Source of the DNA: Opitutus terrae PB90-1
GTDB lineage: Bacteria > Verrucomicrobiota > Verrucomicrobiia > Opitutales > Opitutaceae
Assembly (NCBI RefSeq): GCF_000019965.1
Contig: NC_010571.1
Location: 4,225,001-4,289,000 of the forward strand
DNA: 64,000 nt
Direction: 5' to 3'
Position 1 is the stretch's first letter. Every line of letters begins with the position of its first letter. The notes below the pieces were generated by a model that was not told where the DNA came from, made no database searches, and was given only the letters and a program-made list of their open reading frames with translations. Below are positions 27,503-37,253 of this stretch, piece by piece. The translations under genes were made by a program, and so were the position numbers.

Positions 27503-28600
27503 ATGGCGGCGCCCTCTCCTCTCCGCGTTATTCTCGTCGGCTGCGGAGCCGTCGCGCGGCAATTCTACGTACCGGCCTTGCGCGGGCTGCAAAACATCGG
27601 GTGGCTGCGCGTCGTGGCGATCGTGGATCCGGCGGTCGCCGCGCGCGAGATCGTCGCCCGCGCTTTTCCCAAGGCGAGTCAGGCCGCGGCGCTCGAGCAT
27701 ACCACCTCGCCCGCGGGCACGCTCGCGATCATCGTCTCGCCGCCCGCGTTTCACGCGGCGCAAGCCATCGCCGCGCTGGAACGCGGCTGGCATGTGCTGG
27801 TTGAGAAACCCCTCGCCGCCTCCGTGGCTGAATGCGAGCAGATGATCGACACCGCCCGGCGCCAGGAGCGATTGCTCGCCGCCGGGCTGCACCACCGCTT
27901 CTTCCCGGCCAGCCGCTATCTTCGGGCGTTGTGCCGCGATTGGCTGCTGGGGCCGCTGATCTCGTTCAGGATCCGCGAAGGCGGGCCTTTCCGCTCACCG
28001 GTCGGGCCGTCGTTCTTCGATCGCACCCAGACGCCTGGCGGCGTGCTGTTCGATCTCGGCATCCCGGTGTTCGACCTGCTCGGCTGGTGGCTCGGCGAAC
28101 CTGACAATGTGCGCTATGCGGACGACAGCATGGGCGGCTTCGAGGCGAACGCGTTCGCCGAGCTGCACTACCCCGGCGGCGCCGTGGGCCGCGTGCACTT
28201 GAGCCGCGACTGGCCGACGGCGCAGGAATATCGCTTCGTGTTCGAACGCGGCGTCGTGGGCTGGCCGGCGAACGACGCCAGCGCGCTCAGCGTGCAGCTG
28301 GCCGGCGCACCCGCCGCGGTGCAGGGCGCCCTCGTTCCTCCGCTGTCCGAGTTGCCGCCCGCCGCGCCCATGCGGCCGCTCGAGGGCGCGGCGCAGTGTT
28401 TTGTCCTGCAACTGGCCAACGTGCTCCGCGCGGTCGCCGGCGAAGAGCCGCTGGCCGTGCCGGCCACGGAAGGCGTCGCCGCGCTGCGACTGTTGGAACA
28501 CTGCTACGCCACGCGCACGCTCGTCGCCCAACCCTGGCTCTCCCGCGAAGAGGCCCAGCCCGCGCTCGACCACCGCGCGTCATTGCGCGTCCTGCCATGA
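27503..28600 (+). CDS. Gfo/Idh/MocA-family NAD(P)-dependent oxidoreductase
   Basis: The 365-residue protein has an N-terminal Rossmann motif (VILVGCGAVARQFY) and the family motif with the catalytic-region Lys (HVLVEKPLAASVAECEQM, about residue 98). A C-terminal alpha/beta domain includes the expected histidine region (AAGLHHRFFPASRY). Such enzymes oxidise or reduce sugars or sugar nucleotides. I use the ATG at 27503; a GTG at 27482 would add seven residues. It follows a 191-bp gap that may hold an internal promoter and overlaps the next gene by ATGA. Its substrate is probably an activated sugar for the polysaccharide, which is inference from context. Confidence 0.9.
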   Translation: MAAPSPLRVILVGCGAVARQFYVPALRGLQNIGWLRVVAIVDPAVAAREIVARAFPKASQAAALEHTTSPAGTLAIIVSPPAFHAAQAIAALERGWHVLVEKPLAASVAECEQMIDTARRQERLLAAGLHHRFFPASRYLRALCRDWLLGPLISFRIREGGPFRSPVGPSFFDRTQTPGGVLFDLGIPVFDLLGWWLGEPDNVRYADDSMGGFEANAFAELHYPGGAVGRVHLSRDWPTAQEYRFVFERGVVGWPANDASALSVQLAGAPAAVQGALVPPLSELPPAAPMRPLEGAAQCFVLQLANVLRAVAGEEPLAVPATEGVAALRLLEHCYATRTLVAQPWLSREEAQPALDHRASLRVLP

Positions 28601-29685
28601 AGCTCGCGATTGTTGGAGCCAGCAGCGCCGTGGGCGCCCGCGCGACCGAGCGCTTCCATTTGGTCGACGGCCACGAGGTGCTCGCACTCGTGCGCGCCCC
28701 GGCCGGCCTCGCGCTGCCGTCGCGGTTCAATCTTGAAACGCGGCTCGCCGACCCGCTCGATACCGATGCGATGGCGCGCGCATTCAGTGGCTGCGCGGCG
28801 GTGCTCCACACCGCAAATGGCGATCCCGCCCAGCTCGAGCGCATGCCCGCGGCGCTCTGCCTCGCCGCGCGCGCCGCCGGTGTGCACCGGTTGATTTATC
28901 TGAGCAGCGCGTTGGTCCACGGGCCGACGCCGCCGGCCGGCGCCGACGAAACGTCGCCGCTCGCTCCGCATCAGCCGCTCGAGCTGGGCCGCGCCCGCGT
29001 TCGCGCCGAGCAGAAGTTCTTCGCGGAGTGTCAGCGCCAGGGCTTGGTCGGCTTCGCGTTGCGCCCCGGCTGGATCTACGGCCCGCGCTCGCCCTGGTTC
29101 GGCGAGATCGCCGCGGATCTGATCGCCGGTCGGGCCTGGCTCTACGAAGGCGGACGCAATCACTGCAACGCCACTTACGTCGACAACGTGGTGCACGCGA
29201 TCACGTGTTGCCTGCAAGCACCCGACAACGCCGCGGGGCCCTATCTTATCGGCGATGGCGAGCCTTTGCTCTGGGAACGACTCTATCGCGAACTCGCCGC
29301 ACAGCTCGACGTGCCGTGGTCGACCGTGCAGCAGATTTCCCAATTGCCCGCCTTCAAGCGCAGCTGGCGCGATCGCGCCGGGCAGGCGGCGGCCCACCCA
29401 TTCCTGCAGCGTTTGCTGCCGCTCGTGCCGCATCGGTTGAAGCGAGGCGCCAAGGCCGTGATCGATGCCGGTGCGCCCCGGTCGGATTCGTGGTCGCTGC
29501 CGAACGGCCCGCGGCCGCACATCACCCAGGAAATGGCCCTGGCTCAGCAGTGCACCTGGTCGCTTTCGCATCGCCGCGCCACCGAGCAGCTCGATTACCA
29601 CCCGATCGTCACCTACCCCGAAGGCTTGGAGCGAAGCGTGGCGTGGTGGCGCTTCGCCCAGGGCGAATTCTCCCTCGCCGCATGA
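28597..29685 (+). CDS. NAD-dependent epimerase/dehydratase family protein
   Basis: This 362-residue protein belongs to the short-chain-type nucleotide-sugar enzymes. The N-terminal LAIVGASSAVGARATERF is a slightly altered dinucleotide-binding motif. LIYLSSALVHGP corresponds to the Ser/Thr segment, and GWIYGPRSPWF is the usual family motif after the catalytic region. The canonical YxxxK is not clear: the expected place reads LELGRARVRAEQKF without an obvious Tyr. It may therefore not be a standard epimerase. It overlaps the oxidoreductase gene by ATGA and likely acts on the same sugar pathway. Confidence 0.85.
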   Translation: MKLAIVGASSAVGARATERFHLVDGHEVLALVRAPAGLALPSRFNLETRLADPLDTDAMARAFSGCAAVLHTANGDPAQLERMPAALCLAARAAGVHRLIYLSSALVHGPTPPAGADETSPLAPHQPLELGRARVRAEQKFFAECQRQGLVGFALRPGWIYGPRSPWFGEIAADLIAGRAWLYEGGRNHCNATYVDNVVHAITCCLQAPDNAAGPYLIGDGEPLLWERLYRELAAQLDVPWSTVQQISQLPAFKRSWRDRAGQAAAHPFLQRLLPLVPHRLKRGAKAVIDAGAPRSDSWSLPNGPRPHITQEMALAQQCTWSLSHRRATEQLDYHPIVTYPEGLERSVAWWRFAQGEFSLAA

Positions 29686-29731
29686 ATCCACGCGCCGCGT
29701 CGGCCCGTCGGCGCGGCAACCCCCTCCTCCC

Positions 29732-30661
29732 ATGTCGCTGGCCCTGCTCATCCTCGCCCACAAAAACCCGCACCAAGTCGCGCGGCTGTTCCGCGCCGTC
29801 TACCGGCCCGTCGACGTCGTCGTGCTCCACTTCGACCGTCGGTCCAGCCGTGAGCTGCACCAACTCGGGGCCAACTTGGCGCGGGCGCATCCCAACGTCG
29901 TCGTGCTGCCATCCCGCACCGTGCTTTGGGGCGGCTACGAAATGGCTGCGGCGCAAATCGACGCCATGGCCGCCGCGCTGCGGGTGCGCTCCGACTGGCA
30001 TCACTTCATCAACCTCACCGGCCAGGATTTTCCGCTGCAGTCCACCGACGCGATCGACGCGCGGCTCGCCGCCGAACCGGAGGCGAACTACGTGAGCTGG
30101 TTCGATCCGATGACGAGCACGTTTTGGAGCAATGCCCGCCAGCGGATCCTGCGCTACCACCTCGAATGGCCGTGGCTCGACCGGTTGCTTCGCGTGCCGG
30201 GGTTCGGCCGCCGGCTGCGGGCCTTGCTGGGCTGGAGGAACCGGTTGCCGCACCTTCCCGGCTTCGAGCGCAAGTGGCCCGACTTTCATTACTACGGTGG
30301 TTCGAATCACGTTATCCTGAGCCGCGCCGCGTGCCAGCATGTCGTCAGCGATCCGCAGGCGTTGCGCATCCGCCGCTGGCTCAAGCACGCCGGCCACGCC
30401 AACGAAATCGTCTTCCCGTCCGTGATGCTCAACAGCCCGCTGGCACACACGGTCGTCAACACCGACCTGCGCGAGATCGATTTTCCGCTGCATGCGCCTC
30501 ACCCGCGAACGTTTACCTCGCGCGACTGGGATCGGCTCAACGCGAGCCCCATGCTGATCGCGCGCAAATTCGACGAGGCGGTCGACGGCGCGATCCTGGA
30601 TCGGCTCGCGGCCCGCCTGCCGGGTATCACGCGTTCGCAACCTGAACCGGCGCACTCGTAG
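29732..30661 (+). CDS. Core-2/I-branching (GT14-like) glycosyltransferase
   Basis: The 309-residue protein resembles beta-1,6-N-acetylglucosaminyltransferases of the branching-enzyme family. Recognisable features are LALLILAHKNPHQVARLF at the start, HHFINLTGQDFPLQS near residue 90, and FHYYGGSNHVILSR in the second half. In bacteria such enzymes attach a side-branch sugar, often xylose or GlcNAc, during polysaccharide synthesis. The ATG at 29732 is selected because the family start begins there; the longer open frame is unrelated sequence. It is a cytoplasmic member of the operon. Confidence 0.88.
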   Translation: MSLALLILAHKNPHQVARLFRAVYRPVDVVVLHFDRRSSRELHQLGANLARAHPNVVVLPSRTVLWGGYEMAAAQIDAMAAALRVRSDWHHFINLTGQDFPLQSTDAIDARLAAEPEANYVSWFDPMTSTFWSNARQRILRYHLEWPWLDRLLRVPGFGRRLRALLGWRNRLPHLPGFERKWPDFHYYGGSNHVILSRAACQHVVSDPQALRIRRWLKHAGHANEIVFPSVMLNSPLAHTVVNTDLREIDFPLHAPHPRTFTSRDWDRLNASPMLIARKFDEAVDGAILDRLAARLPGITRSQPEPAHS

Positions 30662-30806
30662 CCCAATTCGCTGTCCATCCGGCTCCCTCCTCTTCCGGAG
30701 GGCCGCTGTCCATGCGCTCTTTCCTGCTCGATTCCATGCTCCGTCACACCCGCTTCGCTCCCCCTCCCACGGGCGGGGCCGACGCCAACCTCCGCTGGGC
30801 TCACCG

Positions 30807-31715
30807 ATGAAGTCTCCGTTCATCAGCATCTGCATTCCCGCCTATCGCGCCGAGCGGTACCTGCCGGCGACGCTCGAATCGGTGCGGGCGCAGAGCTTCA
30901 CCGACTGGGAACTGATCGTCACCGAGGACGGCTCGCGCGATTCGACCGAGGACATCGTGCGCGAGTTTGCCCGCACGGTGGAACAGCCGGTGCGCTACGA
31001 CCGGCACGCCCACAATCTCGGCCTGCCGGCCACGCGCAACACCGGCATCGCCGCCGCGCGCGGCGAATGGATCGCGCTGCTCGATTCGGATGACGTGTGG
31101 ACCACCGCGCACCTGGAAACCGCGGCGACGTTCACCACCGATGCCTCGATCGAGTTCATCCACTCCGGTTCGGTGCTGTTCGACAGCGACAGCGGCCGCG
31201 AACTCGAGGTCCGCGCGCCGACGCCCCAGATGATCGGAGACTTTCCGTGCAGCTTGTTCAACGGTATCTACACGATCCAGCCCTCGTCCGTCGTGATGCG
31301 GCGGCGGCTCTGGGAAGATGTCGGCGGCTTTGATCCGACGTTCCGCTACGTCGAAGACCGTGAGATGTGGATCCGCTGCGCCCGCACCGGCGCGCGTTTC
31401 ATCTACACGGGACTCAACACCTGTCTTTATCGCCGGCATGCATCGGCACTGTCGCGTCACGGCGTCGCCATGGCGCTCGCGAGCGCCCGCGTCTACGAGA
31501 AGAATCTCGACTGGGAAGCAGTGCCGCGCCGGCTCCGTGAAACCCGCGCGGCCGATGCCTGGCTGGCCGCCGGCCGCATCGCGCTGCGCAGCGATCCGGC
31601 GTCGGCCCGGAGTTTCTTCAGCCGCTCGCTGCGGCACCGCGCCCTCAAACCGGCCGTGTGCGCCTACTGGCTCGCCGCCGCGGTCATGAATTTCACCCGC
31701 GTCAAGGCCGCATGA
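30807..31715 (+). CDS. Glycosyltransferase family 2
   Basis: This 302-residue GT-A enzyme begins ISICIPAYRAERYLPATLES, the family nucleotide-sugar site. TEDGSRDST is the first acidic motif and LLDSDDVW the metal-binding DxD at about residue 92. FRYVEDREMW at about 175 corresponds to the catalytic-base ED motif. It lies after a 145-bp gap and overlaps the next glycosyltransferase by ATGA. It adds one residue to the lipid-linked repeat unit; donor and acceptor cannot be read from sequence. Confidence 0.93.
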   Translation: MKSPFISICIPAYRAERYLPATLESVRAQSFTDWELIVTEDGSRDSTEDIVREFARTVEQPVRYDRHAHNLGLPATRNTGIAAARGEWIALLDSDDVWTTAHLETAATFTTDASIEFIHSGSVLFDSDSGRELEVRAPTPQMIGDFPCSLFNGIYTIQPSSVVMRRRLWEDVGGFDPTFRYVEDREMWIRCARTGARFIYTGLNTCLYRRHASALSRHGVAMALASARVYEKNLDWEAVPRRLRETRAADAWLAAGRIALRSDPASARSFFSRSLRHRALKPAVCAYWLAAAVMNFTRVKAA

Positions 31716-32614
31716 GTCACGCGATCTGTACCCTGTTCGAAGGCCACTACCATCTCGGCGTCGGCGCCTTGATCAATTCGCTGCACGCGAGCGGATTTCG
31801 CGGGCTGGTGATCTGCGGCCACCGCGGGCCCGAGCCCGCCTGGGCCACCGCGGCGCGCACGTTGCCGGACGGCATCGACGTGCGGTTCGTGCCCGTCGCG
31901 CCTTCCGTCCACTTCACCTATTACAAGCCCGCGTTCATGCTCGAGTGCTGGGCCGCGCACTGTCCCGACGCGCAGCAGCTCTACTATTTCGACCCCGACA
32001 TCGTGGTGAAAGCCCGCTGGCCCGTGCTCGCCCGTTGGGCGGCCGACGGCGTGGCGCTCTGTGAGGATGTCAACGGCTACCTGCCCGCGCGACACCCTTA
32101 CCGGCTCGCGTGGACTGATTTTCTGCAAACCCACGGGCTCGCGACGGCGCGACCGCTCGATCGCTACTACAACGCCGGGTTCGTCGGCCTGCCGCGCAGC
32201 CAGCGCGCGTTCCTGGAGGTTTGGACGCGGATCATCGGTTACGCGGAGCAGCAGTTGGGCGCGCTTCATCAGATAAAGTTCAACGACCCCAACGCGCTGC
32301 TCCACACGCCCGATCAGGACGCCCTGAACATGGCGCTGATGGTCTCCGACGTGCCGATCAACGGTACCGGGCCCGAGGGCATGGATTTCGCCGCGGGCGG
32401 ACACCTGCTCTCGCATGCGATCGGGAAACGCAAACCGTGGCGTGGCGGCTTTTTCGCCGACGCGTTGCGCGGACATCCACCCGGCACCGCGCAGAAATCG
32501 TTCTTCCGCTTCGCGCAATCGCCGCTGCGGCTTTTTCCCGCCGGACAACTCGCGCGGCTCCGGCTCTCGCTGCAGACGAGCGCGCTGCTCGGCCGCATGT
32601 ATCGCCGCGCCTGA
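31712..32614 (+). CDS. GT-A-fold glycosyltransferase, GT8-like
   Basis: The 300-residue protein has a DxD-like metal site in YYFDPDIVVKARW (about residue 92), an ordered RYYNAGFVGLPRSQ segment (about 150) and DQDALNMAL (about 205). HAIGKRKPW (about 238) matches the HxxGxxKPW motif of GT8 enzymes. These features place it in the nucleotide-diphospho-sugar transferase superfamily near GT8. It is joined to the upstream GT2 gene by an ATGA overlap. Confidence 0.82.
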   Translation: MSHAICTLFEGHYHLGVGALINSLHASGFRGLVICGHRGPEPAWATAARTLPDGIDVRFVPVAPSVHFTYYKPAFMLECWAAHCPDAQQLYYFDPDIVVKARWPVLARWAADGVALCEDVNGYLPARHPYRLAWTDFLQTHGLATARPLDRYYNAGFVGLPRSQRAFLEVWTRIIGYAEQQLGALHQIKFNDPNALLHTPDQDALNMALMVSDVPINGTGPEGMDFAAGGHLLSHAIGKRKPWRGGFFADALRGHPPGTAQKSFFRFAQSPLRLFPAGQLARLRLSLQTSALLGRMYRRA

Positions 32615-32628
32615 ACGCACCTCCCGGC

Positions 32629-33795
32629 GTGAAACTCGTCTTCCTTTGCACTTCCCTGGCTCCGGGCCGCGACGGCGTCGGCGACTACGTCCGCCAGCTG
32701 GCCGGCGCGTGCGCCCAGTTGGGACACGTCTGCCTGCTCGTGGCGCTGCACGATCGCGCGCTGCCCGCGGCCACCGGTCTTCAGCAGCGCGCCGGCGAGG
32801 TGCGGTTTTCGAGCGCGCTGAGCTGGTCGCGCCGCGCCGCGTTGCTCGGCAGCCTGCTGCGCGAATTCGATCCGCATTGGATCAGCTGGCAGATCGTGCC
32901 GTTCGGCTTTCACCCCAAGGGCCTCATGCCCGACGGCGCCCGCGCGCTCGCCGCGATCGCACGACCGTGGCGGAACCACGTGCTGCTGCACGAACTCTGG
33001 GTCGGCCTCGCCGAGGGCGAACGTTTCCAGCTCCGGCTGCTGGGCGCGCTGCAACGCCGCAAGCTGCTCGCCTTCCTGACGCAGCTCGCTCCGGCCTGCA
33101 TGCACACGACCAACCCGACGTATCAGCTCGCGCTCGCGCACCACGGCTGGCCGGTCGCCGTACTCCCGCTTTTCGGCAACATGCCCGTGCTTCCGGTCGA
33201 GCCGTCGCTTGCCACCACGGAGCTCGCCACGGTCGCGGCCGGAAAGCTCCCGCCGGGTCCGCGCTGGACTGGCGTGATTTTCGGCACGATTCACCCGCAG
33301 TGGAAACCGGAGCCCACGCTCGCGTGGCTGCACCGCGCCGCCGCGCGCGCTCAGCGCCGCCTCACGCTGCTCGCGGTCGGCCGGATCGGCGTGCATGGCG
33401 CGCGGATGTTGGAGCACCTCCACGCCACGCACCCCGAGGTCGCGGTGATCGACGCCGGTCCGCAACCGTCCGAGCGCGTCTCGCACCTGCTGCAGGCGGC
33501 AGATTTCGGAATCGCCACGCACCCTTGGGCGCTGATCGGCAAGAGCGGCTCCGCCGCCACGATGCTCGAGCACGGGCTGCCCGTGCTCGTGCCGCGCGAC
33601 GACTGGCGCCTGCGCTGGGGTGAACTCGAATCTCCCGCCGACCCGCTGCTCCGGCGACTGCGGGATCTGGAACCCGCGGACTTTCCCGCCTGGCTCGAAC
33701 AGCGCCGTCGCCCCGAGTCGCGGCTGCCGGGCATCGCCGCCGCGTTCCTGGAGGAACTTGATCACGCGCTGCCGGGCGGCGCGCTCGTGGCATGA
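32629..33795 (+). CDS. GT-B-fold glycosyltransferase (divergent)
   Basis: The 388-residue protein starts at the GTG at 32629 (VKLVFLCTSLAPGRDGVGDY), 14 bases after the previous stop. The longer open frame reads through the previous gene. The N-terminal glycine-rich start, the RWTGVIFGTIHPQWKP start of the second domain, and ATHPWALIGKSGSAATMLEH near the donor-binding region fit a GT-B enzyme. The typical EX7E motif of GT4 is not evident, so the family is uncertain. It overlaps the next glycosyltransferase by ATGA. Confidence 0.78.
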   Translation: MKLVFLCTSLAPGRDGVGDYVRQLAGACAQLGHVCLLVALHDRALPAATGLQQRAGEVRFSSALSWSRRAALLGSLLREFDPHWISWQIVPFGFHPKGLMPDGARALAAIARPWRNHVLLHELWVGLAEGERFQLRLLGALQRRKLLAFLTQLAPACMHTTNPTYQLALAHHGWPVAVLPLFGNMPVLPVEPSLATTELATVAAGKLPPGPRWTGVIFGTIHPQWKPEPTLAWLHRAAARAQRRLTLLAVGRIGVHGARMLEHLHATHPEVAVIDAGPQPSERVSHLLQAADFGIATHPWALIGKSGSAATMLEHGLPVLVPRDDWRLRWGELESPADPLLRRLRDLEPADFPAWLEQRRRPESRLPGIAAAFLEELDHALPGGALVA

Positions 33796-34901
33796 ACGTC
33801 CTCGCCTACGCCCCTCAGATGGCCGCATTCGGCGGCATGGAACGACACGTGTGCGATCTCGCCTGTGTGCTCGCCCGTCGCGAACACCATGTCGTGCTGC
33901 TCACAACCAGCAACTCACTCGCGCCGCGGCTGCGTGAAAAGCTGCGCGAAAACGGCGTCGCGCTGCGCGAACTCGCGCGGGCCCGCGGCGAGGCCCGCGG
34001 CTGGCTCAAGGGCCTGTGGCTGCTGCGCGAAGCGCTGCGCCACGATCGCACGCCGTGGGATCTGATCTACACGAACGGCCAGAGCGCGCTCGCGCGGCTG
34101 CCCTGGCTCGCAGCGCGACCGCACACGCGGATCGTGCACCATCACCACACCGCCGCCGACGCAGGTGAGCAGGCGACATGGTCCGGCGGGTTTCGCCGCG
34201 TGCTGCAGCGCGCGCCCGAGCTCGTTGGCTGCAGCCGCTCGACGCAGGCCGCACTGGCGCAGGCGCTCGGCCGCGATGACGTTCGCTATTTGCCCTACTT
34301 GACCTGCCCGCCCGTCGACGCCGGCGCCGTGCGCGACCGCACCTACTCGCCGAACAGCCGGTTGCATTTCGGCTTCGCCGGCCGGCTGGTCGCCGAGAAA
34401 GGCATCGACCGGATCTGCGAACTCAGCCGCGAGCCGAGTCTCGCGGACATCACGTGGCACATCCATGGCGCCGGCCCGACGTACCCACCGACGTTCTTCC
34501 GCCCGTTTCCCAATGTGGTCTATCACGGCCCCTACGCCGGCGAAGTGCAGCAAGGCCAGATCCTGCAGGCGCTTGATGCCCTGGTGTTGTTCTCCACTCA
34601 CAACGAAGGCATGCCGCTGAGCCTGATCGAGGCGACTTCCGCCGGCCTGCCGTGGATCGCGACCGATCGAGGCGGCACGCGGGAACTCGCGGTCAGTCCG
34701 GAGAACGCGCTCGTGGTCGCGCACCCGGCCACGCTCCCCGATCTGCGCGCCGCCGTGCGCGCGATGGCCGATCGCATCCGCCAGGGGCAAACGTCGCGCA
34801 TCGCCCAGCGGCTGGTTTATGACGGGCTCTTCTCGCCTCCGGTGGTGTCGGAGGCGTGGTGCGATTTCCTGGAAGCCCGGCAACCGCAACCTGTCCCATG
34901 A
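33792..34901 (+). CDS. Glycosyltransferase family 4
   Basis: This 369-residue GT-B enzyme opens with VLAYAPQMAAFGGMERHV, the glycine-rich acceptor-side loop of GT4 proteins. Its second domain begins LHFGFAGRLVAEKGIDRI, and the donor-binding stretch reads FSTHNEGMPLSLIEATSAGL with the E...E pair (about 268-276). The next gene's ATG overlaps its stop. Confidence 0.93.
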   Translation: MNVLAYAPQMAAFGGMERHVCDLACVLARREHHVVLLTTSNSLAPRLREKLRENGVALRELARARGEARGWLKGLWLLREALRHDRTPWDLIYTNGQSALARLPWLAARPHTRIVHHHHTAADAGEQATWSGGFRRVLQRAPELVGCSRSTQAALAQALGRDDVRYLPYLTCPPVDAGAVRDRTYSPNSRLHFGFAGRLVAEKGIDRICELSREPSLADITWHIHGAGPTYPPTFFRPFPNVVYHGPYAGEVQQGQILQALDALVLFSTHNEGMPLSLIEATSAGLPWIATDRGGTRELAVSPENALVVAHPATLPDLRAAVRAMADRIRQGQTSRIAQRLVYDGLFSPPVVSEAWCDFLEARQPQPVP

Positions 34902-35977
34902 GCCAGTCTCACGCCTTCCCCTCGTGGATCCTTCCCGATTGGCGCTGTCCGGCGCAGCATGCCGCCGGCTCGGCCGATGCCGCCTCCCGCGACGCGTCTA
35001 GCCGGGCCGGCCCGCCGGCCGCCGAGTTTCACTCGTCCCGCGAGTGGGGCCGCGCGGATTCGTCGCTCGATCTCAGTTCGGCGCTGGCGTCCACGGACGG
35101 TCGGCGGATTCGCACCAGCGTGCTGGTCAACACGCACAACCACGCCCGGTTCATCGAGGAATGCATCGACTCGCTCCTCGTACAAACGGTGCAGCCCGAC
35201 GAGATCATCGTTTACGACGACGCGAGCACCGACGACACGCCCGAACGGCTCCGGCGCTACGGCAACCGGATCGTGCTCATCCAAGGCCAGGCCGGCGAAG
35301 GCCCGGGCTACGTGCGTCAGGCCCATGCCATCTTCACCGCGTTCCGTCATTCGACCGGCCAGCTCATCTTCCTCCTCGACGGTGACGATCGCTTCAAACG
35401 CACCAAGATCGAGCACTATGTGAACGCGTATGCGGTAAACCCCGACGCCGTGCTCGTCCAATCCCCGATGGATAAGATCGACGAGCATGGCCGGATCATT
35501 GGCAGCAACCGCGAACCGCGGAAACACGTCGTCGAGCACCTGAAGGCCATCTATCGCGAACAGGACGTCGACTTCTACTATCCAACGAGCTCGCTCGCGT
35601 TTGCCCGCTCCTTCCTGCTTTCCACCCTGCCGGTGGACCTGTCCGACGGGCTCGCACTCTGGACCGACACGCGGCTGAGCGTGATTGCCCCCTACTTTGG
35701 CCGCGTGCTGACGCTGCCCGAGGCGTGGGCCGAATGGCGCCGCCACGGCGGTTCGGATTCACTGCGCGTGCGTTCGCGCCGGCTGCAACTGCAACAAACG
35801 TGGATGCGCACCGAGGTGTTCAACCGCTTCTGCCGCCGGCACGGACTGCGCACAATCTCCACCTGGCGCAACGGCCGCTTCTACCTGCAACTCCTCCGGT
35901 TCTCGTTGCCGGAAGGCGCGTATCACCTCTTCCAGCGGCGGCTGCGGCGCCGGCTCACGCGGGCCTGGCAGGTCTGA
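34898..35977 (+). CDS. Glycosyltransferase family 2 with N-terminal extension
   Basis: The 359-residue protein has a low-complexity extension of about 65 residues (Ala/Ser/Gly/Asp) before the GT2 domain. The domain begins RTSVLVNTHNHARFIEEC and continues with VYDDASTDDT and a metal site in FLLDGDDRF. The extension is not signal-like and has no recognised domain. Both junctions are overlapping (ATGA upstream, TGATG downstream), so it is inside the operon. The acceptor side is unknown. Confidence 0.9.
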   Translation: MSQSHAFPSWILPDWRCPAQHAAGSADAASRDASSRAGPPAAEFHSSREWGRADSSLDLSSALASTDGRRIRTSVLVNTHNHARFIEECIDSLLVQTVQPDEIIVYDDASTDDTPERLRRYGNRIVLIQGQAGEGPGYVRQAHAIFTAFRHSTGQLIFLLDGDDRFKRTKIEHYVNAYAVNPDAVLVQSPMDKIDEHGRIIGSNREPRKHVVEHLKAIYREQDVDFYYPTSSLAFARSFLLSTLPVDLSDGLALWTDTRLSVIAPYFGRVLTLPEAWAEWRRHGGSDSLRVRSRRLQLQQTWMRTEVFNRFCRRHGLRTISTWRNGRFYLQLLRFSLPEGAYHLFQRRLRRRLTRAWQV

Positions 35978-37200
35978 TGGCGCGTATGTGGTCTCCGCGC
36001 AAAACCGCCCAGTCGCTCCGGTTCCATGCGCGGCGACTGCGGACGCGCGCGCTCGCGGCGCCGCGCGCCGTGCCGTGGCTCCGCCAAGCGCTGCGGCTGC
36101 CGCGCAACGAGGTGTTCGATCCGCTGGCGGGCGAGTCCGTCGCCGGTGTGCATGTGATTCCACTCGATCCCGCCGCAAGCTTCCACCGACCGCTGCCGCG
36201 TTTTGTTGAACCGCATCCCATGGCGGAACGGTTTTTTGCCCAGCGCACCCACGAGGTCACCGCACCAACTTACGTCGTGGACCTAGCCGACGCGATCGCC
36301 TGGGGCCATCCGACCGGCGGCGTGTTCACGCCGGACGGCCGGTTCGTGCCCGCGTTCACGCATGATCCCTCCGGTGCCGCCCTGCACACCGCGTGGACCC
36401 GGCTCCGACTGCCGCGACCGAAGCCGCTGCCCGGACGCACGCTCTATCTCGTCACGCCGGAGGCCACCGACAATTTCCACCACTGGATGATCGATCTGCT
36501 GCCGCGGCTCGGGCTGGTGGAGCGCGCCGGATTTCGCGTGCCCGATTTCGATCACGTCATCGTCAATCATGCGCACCGGCGCTATCAAACCGAGACGCTT
36601 GCGCGGCTGGGAATTCCGCTGGACCGCGTGATCACCGCAGATGCGGCGTTGTTCGTGCGCGCCGAGCACCTCGTGGTGCCCGCGTTGAAACAGCATCACC
36701 AGTCGCTGCCCGCGGCCGACGTGACCTTCCTGCGTCGCGCCCTCCTCGGCCACTCGACGAGTTCGTCCCCGGCGTCGCGCCGGCTCTTCCTAAGTCGCGC
36801 CGACGCTTCCTATCGTCGGTTGCGGCACGAAGCCGACCGGCATGACTGGCTGCGGGCCCATGACTTCGAAATCGTTCGTCCCGGAGATCTGACCGTGGCG
36901 GAACAGGCGCGATTATTCGCCGAAGCGGACGTGATCGCCGGCCCCGCCGGCGCCGCCTTCGCGAACCTCGTGTTCGCGCGGCCAGGCACCCAGGTCATCG
37001 AGATCGTGCCCCCGCAATGGATCGCGGCGTTTCACTGGATGATTTCGGCGCGTTGCGGACTCCATCACACCGTCGTGCTCGGCGAGGGTCCGGTCATGCG
37101 CGAGCCGCCGGGCGCCGGCGCCCGGCAGCACGACATCGTGTTGAGCGCCCAGAAGTTCACTCGCGCGCTGTCGCTCGCCGGTGCCCCTGCCGCCGCGTAA
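35977..37200 (+). CDS. Glycosyltransferase family 61 (DUF563-like)
   Basis: The 407-residue protein shows the GT61 hallmarks: NFHHWMIDLLPRLGLV (about 165), RRLFLSRADASYRR (about 268) and EQARLFAEADVIAGPAGAAF followed by NLVFARPGTQVIEI (about 308-345). GT61 contains plant xylosyl- and arabinosyltransferases and many bacterial capsule enzymes. An Arg-rich N-terminus of about 50 residues precedes the domain. The start at 35977 shares its first base with the previous stop (TGATG). Confidence 0.9.
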   Translation: MARMWSPRKTAQSLRFHARRLRTRALAAPRAVPWLRQALRLPRNEVFDPLAGESVAGVHVIPLDPAASFHRPLPRFVEPHPMAERFFAQRTHEVTAPTYVVDLADAIAWGHPTGGVFTPDGRFVPAFTHDPSGAALHTAWTRLRLPRPKPLPGRTLYLVTPEATDNFHHWMIDLLPRLGLVERAGFRVPDFDHVIVNHAHRRYQTETLARLGIPLDRVITADAALFVRAEHLVVPALKQHHQSLPAADVTFLRRALLGHSTSSSPASRRLFLSRADASYRRLRHEADRHDWLRAHDFEIVRPGDLTVAEQARLFAEADVIAGPAGAAFANLVFARPGTQVIEIVPPQWIAAFHWMISARCGLHHTVVLGEGPVMREPPGAGARQHDIVLSAQKFTRALSLAGAPAAA

Positions 37201-37253
37201 GCCGCGTGCAACCGATTGCGCCCGCGCCTGTCCGTCGTCGGCCAGCCTTCACG

